A stretch of DNA of 64,000 nt from contig OY979716.1 of assembly GCA_963855995.1 (NCBI GenBank), positions 86,111,560 to 86,175,559 of the forward strand. Direction: 5' to 3'. The notes beneath the pieces were generated by a model. It was not told the DNA's origin. It did not search any database and saw only the letters and a list, made by a program, of their open reading frames with translations. Below, in pieces: positions 22,330 through 33,871 of the stretch. Each line of letters starts with the position of its first letter. The stretch's first letter is position 1. Origin of the DNA: Muricea muricata. Taxonomy: Eukaryota; Cnidaria; Anthozoa; Malacalcyonacea; Plexauridae. Position numbers and translations under genes: made by a program.

Positions 22330-23312
22330 TAAAAGTTTCATTGTGGCAAATATGGTACCAGTAAAAAATTGTTACCACTAAAATTTTGCTGCACTTCTGG
22401 TGCAAAGCCAAAAACAACGTCGAACATCATACCAGTTACCGTTCGTTAGGAATCTATTTTTATATCCTCTTGCAAAATATTTACTTTTACCCTGTCACAG
22501 TGAGCTGTTATAGTTGCATGAAAAATAAAAGACTTACAGATACAGCAGGTGCAAGCAAACAATTCACTACAGTCAATGAAAATTTGTCATGCCTTGGTTA
22601 TTTAATGATTAGTTTTTAAGTGAACCAAATGCAATTTATTGTAACCTCTTTTTTAGAACTTTTGACAATTGTTCGAAGACGTTTTTTAAAGATGGTAAGC
22701 CAATTGAGTCAACAATGGCAATTAGCCCTGACGACTTTAGGGACAGACCATTAAATTTTTGAGGGGGGGGGGGGGTTGGGCTTATCCCAAAAAAAAATTC
22801 GCACACTAAAAAAATATGGAGAAAAAATATCGTGCACAAATAAACAAATTTTAAAAAAATCGAGCAAGTTGTTTACAAAGGTCATTGTTGTTAAATTCCA
22901 GATGAAATATTGGCGAAACTATCTTTGTATTATTAAATAGCTCACATTGTATGTTTCACATGTATTTCTCTCCAAAATGGCCACCTGGTCATCAATGATC
23001 CGGTTGCCACGTTTCAGGGAAATTAACATTGACTTTAAATGAATTTTTTTTAGGTGTTCCTTCAACATTAATCACACCAGTGTAGCAAGCTATCAGCTGT
23101 CAAATGAATTTTCATTACTGAACTACTGGTATATACGTATAACACAACATGAATGGCATATTAAAAACAAATAAATGGAAAGATACAAAAGTCATAGTAA
23201 TTTTAGCTTAATATTAAGTCAAGACAGTACATTCCACAACTTCTACGCCTTCTTCTGCACCACTGTATATCAACTTAATATCAATGTTCGTGAATTGAAC
23301 TGGTACACTATA
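22330..23312. other. Probable intron/spacer inside the 11-kb element
   Basis: No recognised exon. It contains a G run (22,762-22,774) and AT-rich sequence. Confidence 0.4.
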
Positions 23313-23473
23313 CAAATAATGAATGTTTATGAGAGCAATGGTAAGAATATTTTCATGAGGGGAAAGATAGATTGTTCCATTCAACGAGGTGATAGCCGAG
23401 TTGAATTGAGCAACAATCGTTCACCAAATGAAAATATTCTTACTATTGCATGAATAAAAACATTCATTATTTG
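23313..23473. repeat. 161-bp foldback palindrome
   Basis: Arms starting CAAATAATGAATG and ending CATTCATTATTTG are imperfect reverse complements. They share TAAGAATATTTTCAT / ATGAAAATATTCTTA, with a short loop near 23,395. No coding content. Confidence 0.8.
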
Positions 23474-23642
23474 TTTTATATAATACCATCTTCAAAACCA
23501 ATTTATTCGACATTTAAAACAACACGTATTTGAGTCGTATTTTAGTATTGGGATTATTTCGCATTCATCTCAAGACCGAAACCAGCCTAAAGTAAACTAC
23601 GAAGACCGTACGAATAGCTTTTTGACGGATGGGAATTGTGAG

Positions 23643-23705
23643 AGTGCAACGGAAAAAGCTATTGCACTCCTAGGAGTGCAATGGAACGTTTTCCATTGTA
23701 CTCTT
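23643..23705. repeat. Short palindrome around GCACTCCTAGGAGTGC
   Basis: A 63-base inverted repeat centred on a perfect CTCCTAGGAG core, with flanking GTGCAAC.GGAAAA / TTTTCC.TTGTAC arms. Confidence 0.6.
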
Positions 23706-23911
23706 GGAAAATGGAACTTTTATTTAATATCACATGACCATAATCAACCCATTAAACAACTATAATTTAATGAGGTATTATATAAAATTTAGTAGTGCAA
23801 CATAAATAGCATAAAACAAATAAATTAAAAGATATAAAAGTCATAGTATTTATTTCTACTTTATAAGTCAAGTTTCTTCTTCTTCCTCTTCTTCTTCTCC
23901 TTCTATTAAGT

Positions 23912-25367
23912 TTATAGCCATTGAATCTTCTTTCTTTTTCTTTCGCTTCTTCTCCTGCTTAGAAATATTTTTTTCCTTTTTCGCATGAGAGCTGTATGGC
24001 TATATGAGGATCCAAACTTCTCACTAGAAGTTTTCACCAACTGGTTTGTTGTTTCCACGCATGCAGTAATTTCCTCTTCAAGCTTAAGAAGCATTGGCCT
24101 CAGTTTCTTGTAAAACTCGAGAGTTTCAAACAGTCCTATTTTGAAATGGCAGTAACATAGTTCATTTAATAACTGAATCTATACCAAATTATCTGCACTT
24201 TATTATTTATTATTAAATAACATTAAAATGGCTTCCACCTCATACCTAGGCTTTTTTACCCTGCTTTTAGATGAATGCATAGGCATGAAGTTGGCTGTTT
24301 TATAAAAAAAAACATCTATATTTTCATATTCAATATTATACATATGATAAATATTACATACAATAAATATTAAATGTTGATAAACATTAGATAAGGAAAA
24401 CACATGATGAACAAAAACATGACCCTTCCAATCTCTACATTTATGCAGTATATAAAGCCCTGCCTTGCTGCCATCATATGTTTTCTGTAGAATTAAAGTT
24501 GTGTATCTATACAACTCAGGCAAAATACAAAATATTTTCATCCTTACTTTTTTTATTTGGTTCTTTCATACATGAAGCAATCTACTCTTCGCATTTTGTT
24601 AATGATTCCTTGGCAAGCGTCTTCGCTCTTTCCAGATCATAATTGTACTTGCATAACAAATCGAATAACTGCCGTGGAATTTCCTTTCCTTCATCATGGT
24701 CCAAAAAGCTTTGGACTTCTGGGTATCGTTCACCAGCGTGCTGGTATAAACCCCAAACACTTTGTGTGTTGTAGTATGAGGTCCAGTTACAAACAACACA
24801 CGGTTGTGCAGCAGCTATCATTAAGGTAACTCGCTGCTGCCGCATTTTTCTGCACCACAGCTCACATTCTCAGACACTTACAAAACTGCATGCGATACTC
24901 TGCCATTTGCAGGATAAATGAATTGGAAAAGTTTTGGAAAGGGTTTAAGGGATTCTGATACCAGAGATTCTTGAATTTGTTCTGTAAGGACCTGGCAGAA
25001 ACTACGATATTGCCTTGACCATCCTGTGTTTGGAAGTAGTTTTTAAATCCAGAATGCAATGGCAAAACAACTGACGAAGTTGACATTTTGTACGATGCAC
25101 ATGCCGTTGTTGTAGAATCTTTCTTTGTCCCACTCTTTTTCAATGCTTTCCAATCAGAGAACTCTCTCTAGATAAAGCACAAACAACATCTGCGAACTCC
25201 AGATTAAGGATAGATTCCTGGGCCAGTCTTCTTGACGAACTGGACCTAAATCGCGTACTTTTATTTGAATCTGCATATCCAGGAGTATGCAGCCAAAGTG
25301 CAAACAATAGCTCTTTCGCCCAATCAAAAGAGTTCCAAATTTCAATTTCGTGAGACACTTCTTTCAA
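23912..25367 (-). CDS. Unidentified multi-exon gene inside the 11-kb element
   Basis: Several coding-like blocks share the minus strand: 25,367-25,145 (WAKELLFALWLHTPGYAD), 25,140-24,862 (WKALKKSGTKKDS, QNKFKNLWYQNP), 24,845-24,582 (WGLYQHAGERYPEVQSFLD, LCKYNYDLERAKTLAKE) and 24,094-24,040 (LLKLEEEITACVETTNQLV). A TAG acceptor precedes the second block, and its frame runs without stops for over 80 codons. I do not recognise the protein. Its position between the HECT-type and integrase genes suggests it belongs to the element. Exon borders are approximate and the reading is uncertain. Confidence 0.4.
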
Positions 25368-25369
25368 GA

Positions 25370-25990
25370 AACGGATTACCAGTAATCATTGCCAATAACA
25401 AAGGGATAAGGTCAGTTTATTATTTATTTAATACATTATTTTTTTCTTTACGAGATAAAATTTCAAATGTCTAACAGTTTTATTATCATTCAAACAATTT
25501 TTAATTTTCAATTATTTTTAAAATTTTTGGTGCGTTGTAGTCCAGGTACTCTGACCGAGAGCACTAGGACCTGCAACAGAGAGTCGCATTTTAATCTTTT
25601 CCCAAACTGTTTTAAACTTTGTGCCCTTCAGATCCGGAACGATGATATATTGGGTATATCATTGGTTACTTATTTATGCATTCTGCAGTGCTGGTCACCC
25701 ATCTGTCAAGCAGTATTTGACAATTGTGGTTATTTATGTTACTTAATACTAAAACCGCCGCACCACGAAAAATAGCACCCCCTCTGCACCCCTTGTCCAG
25801 GGCTAGGGGTGTGACCCCCCTATAAATCTAAATCCTACCTTCTTGTTGTTTTTCTTTACTCCTGTAGATAAATTTATTAATTTGCAGGTAGGGCCAATCA
25901 GTTTTTGTAGGGTTTATTTGTAAAGCAGTTGTCAGGATAAGCATTCAAACTTTTGTACAATTAGATAACCTATAGTCTATTGAATTTTAT
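25370..25990. other. Spacer inside the 11-kb element
   Basis: Nothing recognised. A CACCCCCTCTGCACCCC C-rich patch lies near 25,785. Confidence 0.4.
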
Positions 25991-25999
25991 GTTCAAGAT

Positions 26000-28690
26000 T
26001 TGTATGTATTCAAGAGAAGCCTCTTGATATGTTACCCCTCTGGCAGAGCATTGATAAGGTGTTGGATTCTGAACAAGAAAGCCAAGAAATATCTTTGGCA
26101 TTATCTGGAAATTGGAAGACAATTATTAACCTCATGTCATCTGCAAATGATAGAACTATTTTTCAGTTTGTGTTGGGTGTGATTTACTCACACACTCAAT
26201 TGAGATTTATGTTTGGCTATTCTTCCAAGACTGCAAATCAGATGAATAGAGAAGTTCAAGAATTTATCAGCCAGTCACATATCAAGCCCCAGGAATGTTA
26301 GTGCCTATCAGAAGAGGAGTTCTCAGCAAAAATTATGAAACTGACAAATAGCATTCATAAAAGTGAAGGTCTGTTGAAAAGAAAAAGGAGGAATCTTAGT
26401 GTAGAGGATGTGAATGATCGTGAATTTGACATAGATATGAAAAACAGACGTTTAATTTCCATGCAGCATCGAGCTACGCATGTAAAAAAACAATTGGCAG
26501 AGAAACATTTTTCTGAATGGAAAAGATCACTAAAAATGCAAACTGGCAAAAAGCTAGGTAAGTACACCATAAAAAGAGGAGCTGAAATGGCTATATATGC
26601 AGCGCTAGCTGAGCAGCTGAAAGCACATAGAAGATGTTGGGGGGATGAAGGCACAGGGTAGATTGAAGGTGATGAAAAAAGACTCCATAAAAGAGAAATG
26701 AGACGAATTGCAAGCATCTCTCTGACCATGGCTTCCTCTTATCAAAAGCGCAGAGACTGTCAGATCACGGGGAAGATGTCGTAGTAAATCCAGCCGATAA
26801 GCTAAACAGCACCGCGGCCGAAACTTGTCGGCACATGTAAGGTCTCAGAAGAAGTATGGGCAAAAACACATCAATGTGCACTACAACCGTGCCCACGTGA
26901 AGAATTATACTCAAATGTTTAATTTATCGCCATATGTTGTACGACGGGCTATAGATGATAAAGCCTATGTGAGGTGTGGTACCTCGGAGGGGTTTTCACG
27001 CCCATTTCACTGTCTTTGCAGTTAGTTGGTTCACCGGTCCATTTACCATCTTCTGACTATCCTGACAATGTTGGATATGTTTCACCTGGTGTTATACTCG
27101 TGAATGAAATGGATGAGATTGAACACGAAGACAAAGATAAATTCTCTCCAACAGACGTTATGGTCACGGTTACAAGCAAGCCAAAATACGTGTATTCCAG
27201 CTCCGCGACTAACTGGGCAAATGACCTGTTCTCTGTCAGGTATCGTTTTCGTAGAGAACATGAACTACAGCAAGAGCCAAATGACATGCTTTCAGAAAAA
27301 GTGTTAGATATCCTAGTTATGCTGAGAGACTCTCCTGCAGTATGAGCTGATGAGCATTCAAGAAGACTATCTAAAAGCTTCTGAAGGGGGGCACCATTTA
27401 GTTAGAGAGAAATTACGACATGATGTTGTAATAAAGCGCCTGGATGTGTGTCTGTCATCTGTAAGCCAGGTAGATGCTTAACAGCCAGTGTGTGCCGAGT
27501 TATTGGGGCTCCATGACCAATTCACCAAAATTGATAAATTCCAGTAAATGTGTGCTATGTGTGTGTTGGTAATTGTGTGCTGTATACATATCTGTCTTTA
27601 CACAATAAATGTTTTTCTCAAGTGTGGCTAGCCGAGATGAACCAGTGCAAGATCATGCAACCATGCATCTGCATTTTTTTTCTTTTCATTTCTTGTAGAA
27701 AGGATGCTTGAAAATCCCAAGTCATTTAACAAAGATATTCAGAAGATTACATATACCAAAGTTACGAGGAATTGCAAAAGAATAAGAGAATATTTGGAGA
27801 ATAAAGGCCTTCTATTACACATCAAGCATACGTTTGATTTCATTGATATAGTGCTTCCAAGACACTTAATATATTAAAGAGGGATCACATATCCTACATG
27901 ACAAGTACTTTTTGATATATACTTGCGCAGGCCTATCGACATCCAGACATCTGATGTGGCCCGGGTGTTGCTACAACTGAGAAAGTGACCCAACTTCATC
28001 TTTCTGAGTGCTTTATGCTTAGTGGACTTGACCTTCAAGCTCGGTTTCATTATGCTCCAGGTACACTATTTTATTAATAATTTTTTGGCCATACAAGGAC
28101 ATTAAATCATATTTCCATGAATAGGCTATTTCTAAAGCAGTAACCTTATATAATATGTGTTGTGTTCAGGTGATTCAGCTTGTCATATTGCTGAGAAAGT
28201 GATGCGGTCCCTCGATGAATGTCTCGAGGATGGACAAGCTATTCCAGTGCATTATGATACAGACACTTTAATTCTGGATAACGTAAAAGAAGGAACAAGA
28301 GATGAACTAGCAAAAGCCCAACAACAAAGGGCCGTTAAATGCTGCTGTTAAATGTGCAAAGCAAGTAAGCCTTCGATTTAATGGACAACCTTGCCTGGGA
28401 ACCTCAATACATTCAAGAATTCCACAATTCGAAAAGCAATTCAATTTCTTCTTTGATGAGGAATACATGCTAAACTGCTGCATGAATGCATCATCTTCCA
28501 CCAACCTAGAGAAATGTGCTGGAGAAGGATACTTCAAATTTGTCCAAAAATTCTTTCTTCATCATTTTTATCAGTACGACAATGGCTGCGAAGGGATAAG
28601 AAATGGCTGCGAAGGGATAAGAAATGGCTGCGAAGGGATAAGAAATGGCTGCACTGAGCAGAAACGAAAGATGTGTAAATTTCACGGAAA
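26000..28690 (+). pseudogene. Multi-exon element-borne protein of unknown function, decayed
   Basis: Coding blocks at 26,029-26,660, 26,760-27,470, 27,700-27,880, 27,930-28,060 and 28,157-28,690 match, in order, a family of predicted proteins I know from cnidarians. Landmarks are HRAHVKNYTQMF, RCGTSEGFSRP, DNVGYVSPGV, SSATNWANDLFSVR, LNLQARF-type FHYAPGDSA and FFDEEYMLNC. In-frame TAG codons at 26,299 and 26,659 sit where coding clearly continues, and frames shift near 28,330. No enzymatic motif is recognisable. Donors such as SVSQ/gta near 27,470 support introns. The function is unknown; association with HECT and integrase genes in the same element is the only context. Confidence 0.65.
28582..28650 (+). 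repeat. 21-bp coding minisatellite, about 3.5 units
   Basis: The unit GGCTGCGAAGGGATAAGAAAT repeats three and a half times without change, encoding GCEGIRN repeats at the C-terminus of the preceding gene. Identical units imply recent expansion. Confidence 0.85.
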
Positions 28691-28809
28691 AAATTGAAAA
28701 TAGAACACTTCTTTCAAATAGTTGGAGAGGAAAATCTGTAAAACGAGTACTTCCTCCAGTACCATACCTCCATTAGCATGCAATTCTTTCTATTCACCCT
28801 TGTAAGTCC

Positions 28810-30857
28810 ACAAAAAGTTGGAATAAATTAAGACCTTCGGTTTCATTTACAGGGCATTGAAATGCCAGCTCATCCATAACTGACTCAAAATACTCAGTAT
28901 ACATAGTATTTCTCTGATCTTTCAGTTCACAATGAGCCTTCATTTCTTCAATATCTTGGTTCTACAAAGGTACAAGGCAGTCTCGCTTTCCATTGTATTC
29001 TGGTAACATGTATAAAATGTTAGGTATGCAGATACTGTGTTGTAGCGTGATTTGCGAATATAATGGCTATTCCAATGTTCTGTAACTTTATCAAGATCCT
29101 GCTGAATAAGCCATGAAAAACAGAACCACAAGCATTCCATGTGGAATTCATTGCCAAGCTTCAAAACATTTTGCTCCACCATGTCTTTGAAGAAATCAAT
29201 CCAAAAAGCGCTTCGATTGCATCTCAGAAATGACCTTCAGGCCTCGATTCTTTGATTAGAGTGGGATGAGCCATAAATATGTGCTTTTTCACCTGCAAAT
29301 GCATCATCTCCACCAGCTCTAAGAAAGCTTTGCATGGCTGCTAATAATGCCATTCTCTGTACCACAATCAGTACACACAAGCATTGGACATACTTTCAAA
29401 CTTGTCACAGCATCCAGAAACAAATTGGCAGGAATTCTAGGATCATTATTTGACCTTACTAATTTCAACCAAATTATTTTTCGACTGAAACTACACATGC
29501 AACTGTGTACTGGAAATCCATATGGTTTTAGTTTGTCATATCCTGTAAAGTACATATATATTATTTACCAGTTGACAAAAAATAACTTTATGATTCCGAT
29601 CGGCCTAAAGGGTAAATAACTTCATATTTTGTGCACAGTGCTTAATTTGAGTTAATTAGTATAAGATTACGGTGATACAAAGTAAATGTGAGGCAGTGAA
29701 CTCTAAGAGAACTGGAACGATAACTCAATACAACAATCCCTATAATAGGATGAAGCCAGGTTTGTTTTTCTTAGTTTTGAGTTGAACTACTTAACACCAA
29801 AGATTGGGGCATATATCAAACTGAAGCTATTAAAAAGTTCTATTTAGTATAAAAATTTCAAGATGTTAGGTAAAAAAGAAATACTTGAAAAATATGAAAA
29901 CAACTGTAATTTTGTAAAATACGGCAACTTTCTCTGCAACGTTCTAAGTATTTTCCTTTGACCTAACGTCTCAAAGTTAGTTCAACTAAAAAACTCAGAA
30001 AAATTGAATCAGGCTGGCTTCAATTCCCCCCCCCCCCCCGAGTTGGGTCATCGTCCCAGTTCATTTATAGTTCAATGATGCGAGGTTGTTTTCAACTTGA
30101 TTTGAGCCAAGACAATGAACATGTTCCTGTTTTGCACCAATTTCCCCCTAAGTTTTCTTACTTTGCTTTACTTTATTCTTTGCTTTATTATTATCTTTCA
30201 AGCTGTTGTGAAACTTGTCTTGCCTGGCTCAAAACTTAGTCTATAATGCATATTGCCCATTGTTACAACTTACATATGCGCGCAGGCCAGTTGAGTGAGT
30301 TGTGTTGTAGGATGTTGAGACATTTCCATGTGTAACTTACCGTCGATATGCCAGCAAAAATTTGGTCCAAGTGACATATATCTACATCTTGTCAAACGAT
30401 GGGATTTTCTGAACTCAACTCCTTCAGGGTCAATTTCTTTTATAATTCTGGCAACCAAGTTTCGAGGAACGTGAACCCTGCCTTAAACGTAGAGCATGCC
30501 AAATGCTACAATATCCTGCCAATCTACCTGCTCCACCAATTTCTTGTTGAATAAGTGTGGTTGTAGCATCTTCATCAATATTCTGGCCTCTTCTTGAAAG
30601 ACCAAGTTTTGAAAGCTTTCTTTTCAAAGTGCGTAAAGATATCGACATGCCATTTTTTTTCAGCAAATCAACAATAGTAAGGTACGGATATCCAAGATGA
30701 AAATACTCTTGAATCTTTTTGCAACTGACACATGTATCGGTGCCTTCAACAAGTGTTTGTACTCCACAACCAACACATGACATATGTGCGAATGTGTTTG
30801 TGTTGGTTCCGCAAAGATGACAGTAATTTGCATTCCTTACACATTCTACACCGCATG
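28810..30857 (-). pseudogene. Integrase-core (rve-like) DDE transposase of the 11-kb element, decayed
   Basis: From the right TIR inward: a double zinc ribbon (CHLCG, CVGCG, CVSC), a helix-turn-helix region (LKKNGMSISLRTLKRKL), then EIDPEGVEFRKSHRL and GPNFCWHIDG with the first catalytic Asp. After an intron come YDKLKPYGFP, SRKIIWLKL, CTDCGTENG with the second Asp, NQRIEA with the Glu, MECLWFCF and HWNSHYIR. This is the family with an IS3/retroviral-type integrase core. Damage: a frame change near 29,345 just after CGTENG, TGA in place of the Trp after NQRIEA, a stop near 28,955, and an altered segment where the family has IDGFSR. The enzyme would have joined the TAC-ended element to 6-bp staggered targets. 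Confidence 0.8.
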
Positions 30858-31299
30858 CTTAACAAAACGTATATCTTTCTTACTGTGTGTAATTTTTATT
30901 GCAAGTTGTATAAATCTAAAATAAATCCCATAAATCTAACATTGGAACTATTATCGAGAGTGGCAACTGTTTCGACTTTGAAAATATCGATCTTCAAGAG
31001 AGGGTGAATTATTTGGCTTGCATGAAGTATCCTCCTTTCCGCAGGCATAAACTTAACATTCTGCAACGACAAACTTAATATTCCGCAAGTATAAACATAA
31101 TATTCTTCAGGCATAAACATAATATTGCCCAGCAATAAACTTAATATTCCGCAAGTACAAACTTAATGTTCCGTTATAAATTTAAAAAAGTGCAGGAATT
31201 TAAACTTTCTGCAGGTCAAATTTATGATTTAGGCAAGAAAACAAAGGAAAGAGATGCTTATTTAGAAAAAACAATGCATGGCCCCTCTGGGCCACCGTA
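30858..31299 (-). repeat. Right long terminal inverted repeat of the 11-kb element
   Basis: Reverse complement of 20,311-20,887 with fewer internal tandem units. It ends CCACCGTA against the CTAGTC target copy. Confidence 0.9.
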
Positions 31300-31305
31300 C
31301 TAGTC

Positions 31306-32980
31306 AGACTTTGAACTTCTCTACTCCATGGGCTACATAAAACATTCTCCTTTACTACACTTTCTGCAGCTTCCATATCATATTTGATTCGCTTCGGTGC
31401 AGGCTCTTTGTGTGGCTTTGTTTTCACCAGACATGAGCGATAAGTGCTCACAAAGAACATGCATGTATGCGCTGCATCTAAAATTGTTAAAGACCCATCT
31501 CTGTTAGCGGCAACGTTTGTGCCGAAGCCAATGTATCCTCCTGATGTCTAGCAATCTCGGTTAATGGTTTTTTCAATGGTTTTGTCGGCCTTGACCAAAC
31601 AGGTTATTTCTGGACATCTGTACGCTGAAGTGACGGGCAACAAAGGCATCGTAGTCCTCTGGCATAGTAGTAGGCAGAGACCGCATATCATTCAAATATG
31701 GCAGTAGATAGCGTGTATAATTTTGTCTGTCGTAGGTAAAAGTCCAGGGTATCACAGCCTCAATGCAAGCAAGATAGAGTTCCCAGTCACCCGTTCTTGT
31801 AGCATAGATCAGATCAAATAGTAGCTCACAAAGTTCTAAGTAGAAGAGCCAGAATTTTGCAAGGTCATTCCCATTTGGATTCAGATTGTCTATGTATTTC
31901 TACCAACATTTTTCCCATTGCTGTACTTGCAGCTGTTGAGCACGTTTGCCATTTCATCATGACAAAGGTTAAGCTTCAGTTGTTCCATCTGGGTCTTGCA
32001 CTAACTTACAATTTCCATGTCATTCTCACTCAACGAATGCTCAAAGTCCTCTACAAGTAGCTGGTTTGTGGCTTCTTACACAATCTTGTGCAGTTGTACA
32101 GCCCTGTTATGCTTGCCATTTAGCACATTATCTATTGAGCCCTTAGCCACAACTTCACTTTGAATAGCAACATCTTTAGACCTACGTCACCAAAGCGGCT
32201 TCCAATGATGGCCATTAGAGTCATCAGTAAATGAAATCCACCCATCATCAACACCAATCCTTTAAATTGCGTTTTATTCTTCCAGAACACCTCCATTGCT
32301 TTCGCGTGGAATGCTTGGTCGAATACACAAGCCACTCCCTTTAAATTGAGTCTTTCTTTTATTTCACACTCACGACAGAGTACTTCGTAAGCTGTCTTAA
32401 GGTCAGTGGCAGGGGAATCTAATGTGTTGACGTATCCAATTGTGCTCTGAACTATTACAATGTTGTCACGTATCTTGATAAAGAAGCCTGTCCAGCCAGG
32501 TACAAGAAGCAAGGGATGAGTTTGCAACTTTCTTAGCTTGATCCAAATGAGGTACTTCAGATGAAGTTTCTTTACCTTTTCCTTGTAAGACGACCTAATA
32601 CCAAGGTACTGCACATGTGAAAGGACACCAGGCCCGGCTCGCACACCACAGTATTCGGGTATCTCTTTGATGACTACATTTGCTTCTCACGATCGCTTGC
32701 ACTTACATTTAGGCTGAGGGTCTTCTGATTCCTAACTGTCAACATCCAGGTCCTCGGATGACTTTCGTTTTATTGTAAGAATAGAATTCACTCGGTGAGA
32801 TGTACCAGCCCCACTTATCATGCATTCTAAGTTGTCAATATTGTCTGTTACCATAAGAGCAACGATTGGAATGTCAGGTTCGATACACAAGTCCATATCA
32901 AACAATAATAGCAGTAAAAAGCTGACTATTTCTCTGTCTTTTAGAGTATTGTACTGTCCAAATTCTTGAACAAAACTCAC
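31306..32980 (-). pseudogene. PIN-like (NQEEADTR family) protein, 5' part of the gene split by the 11-kb insertion
   Basis: N-terminal and middle family motifs are visible in order: GTSHRVNSI, PGWTGFFIKIRDN, VQSTIGYVNTLDSPATD, ACVFDQAFHAKAMEV, MMGGFHLLMTLMAIIG (32,980-32,150). Then, through several frames, HNRAVQLHKIV, WTFTYDRQNYTRYLLPYL and FVARHFSVQMS (32,120-31,600), and finally a block ending REVQSLTS at 31,306. The codon interrupted by the insertion is completed by sequence at 20,304 (LSTGQAATAEV), so this and 18,762-20,304 are one gene. Multiple stops and frame changes show it is dead. Probably the ORF of another, older mobile element. Confidence 0.75.
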
Positions 32981-33871
32981 AGATATTATAGTGAAGAAAC
33001 CACATTGTCTGCCATAGTGGAAAGTTAGTCTTCGCTTCCGCAGGAGATTACCGCTGCGGAAGACAGACTACCGCAAGCGCGGTTAAAATGAAGTTATCAA
33101 ATATTTGGCTCTTCTCCGACAATGGCTTTACATACCGCCACTATACAGACTGGTTTCCAGTCGACCACGCACACTGTATAGTAAAGCAATTAAGTCTGGA
33201 CACCAGGTTGCATGCTACATAGTTGTGCGAGTTTGAGAGACAACTCCAGCAAACTCCTACTGGAACCCTAGTAAAACAAAAGAGGCCACAGTATGCAGAT
33301 GTGTGCCTAAACAGTATATATACAGTATGTATTAGCCATATTAAATATTGCATCAGTAGACTAATTACCATGCAAGTAAATGACATTGTACAAATCCACT
33401 CAGTAGACGAGTGATCTTAGAACATGTCAAAAATATATATAAATTAAACTACAAATATCAAACGACAAAGGTTGTAGTTGTCTCATGTTCCACATCAATT
33501 ACCAAAGCTACTTTTTAACACTCGTTCTCGGTTCATACATAGTCAGTCGAGATATACAGCCTAGCTACTGAGCTCAGCAAACTTCAAATCCTCTATGATG
33601 AGCTTAATTATATGTCATGATTTATATAGATCTATATAAGATGTGTTGGCATCGCTAAATGCATCTTTTGACTTTTATTTAATTTTTAAAAATACGTTTG
33701 AGTAGGTTTGTAAAATTTAACAGAAAACATACAGAATCGGGCAAAGTTTGCTGACTTATAGTGACTATATATAATGTACTAAAGAGTTTTTTACACTGTT
33801 AGCCTTCATAAGCATTAAGCATACAGCACTGTATGTGTACATTTGAAAAACAATGTACAGTAAGCGATCAA
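32981..33871. other. Spacer, nothing certain
   Basis: A small GC-rich patch with inverted motifs (CTTCCGCAG / CTGCGGAAG near 33,030-33,055) is the only structure seen. Confidence 0.4.

Larger units (their letters stand above)
20311..31299. mobile_element. 11.0-kb IS3EU-like DNA transposon nested in the PIN-like gene
   Basis: The ends are inverted repeats starting TACGGTGGCC (20,311 onward; reverse complement ends at 31,299). The flanks CTAATC (20,305-20,310) and CTAGTC (31,300-31,305) form a 6-bp target duplication with one difference. The long TIRs run about 577 bp on the left and 442 bp on the right. Cargo: a zinc-ribbon/UBZ/HECT gene, a second plus-strand multi-exon gene, an unidentified minus-strand gene, and an integrase-core DDE gene on the minus strand. 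TAC...GTA termini with a 6-bp duplication and an IS3/retroviral-type integrase core fit the IS3EU superfamily as I remember it. All the genes are damaged. Confidence 0.8.

Noticed and set aside
26355-26729. Minus-strand open frame of 124 codons with hydrophobic character
   Set aside because: It is the antisense shadow of the basic, lysine-rich plus-strand coding block.
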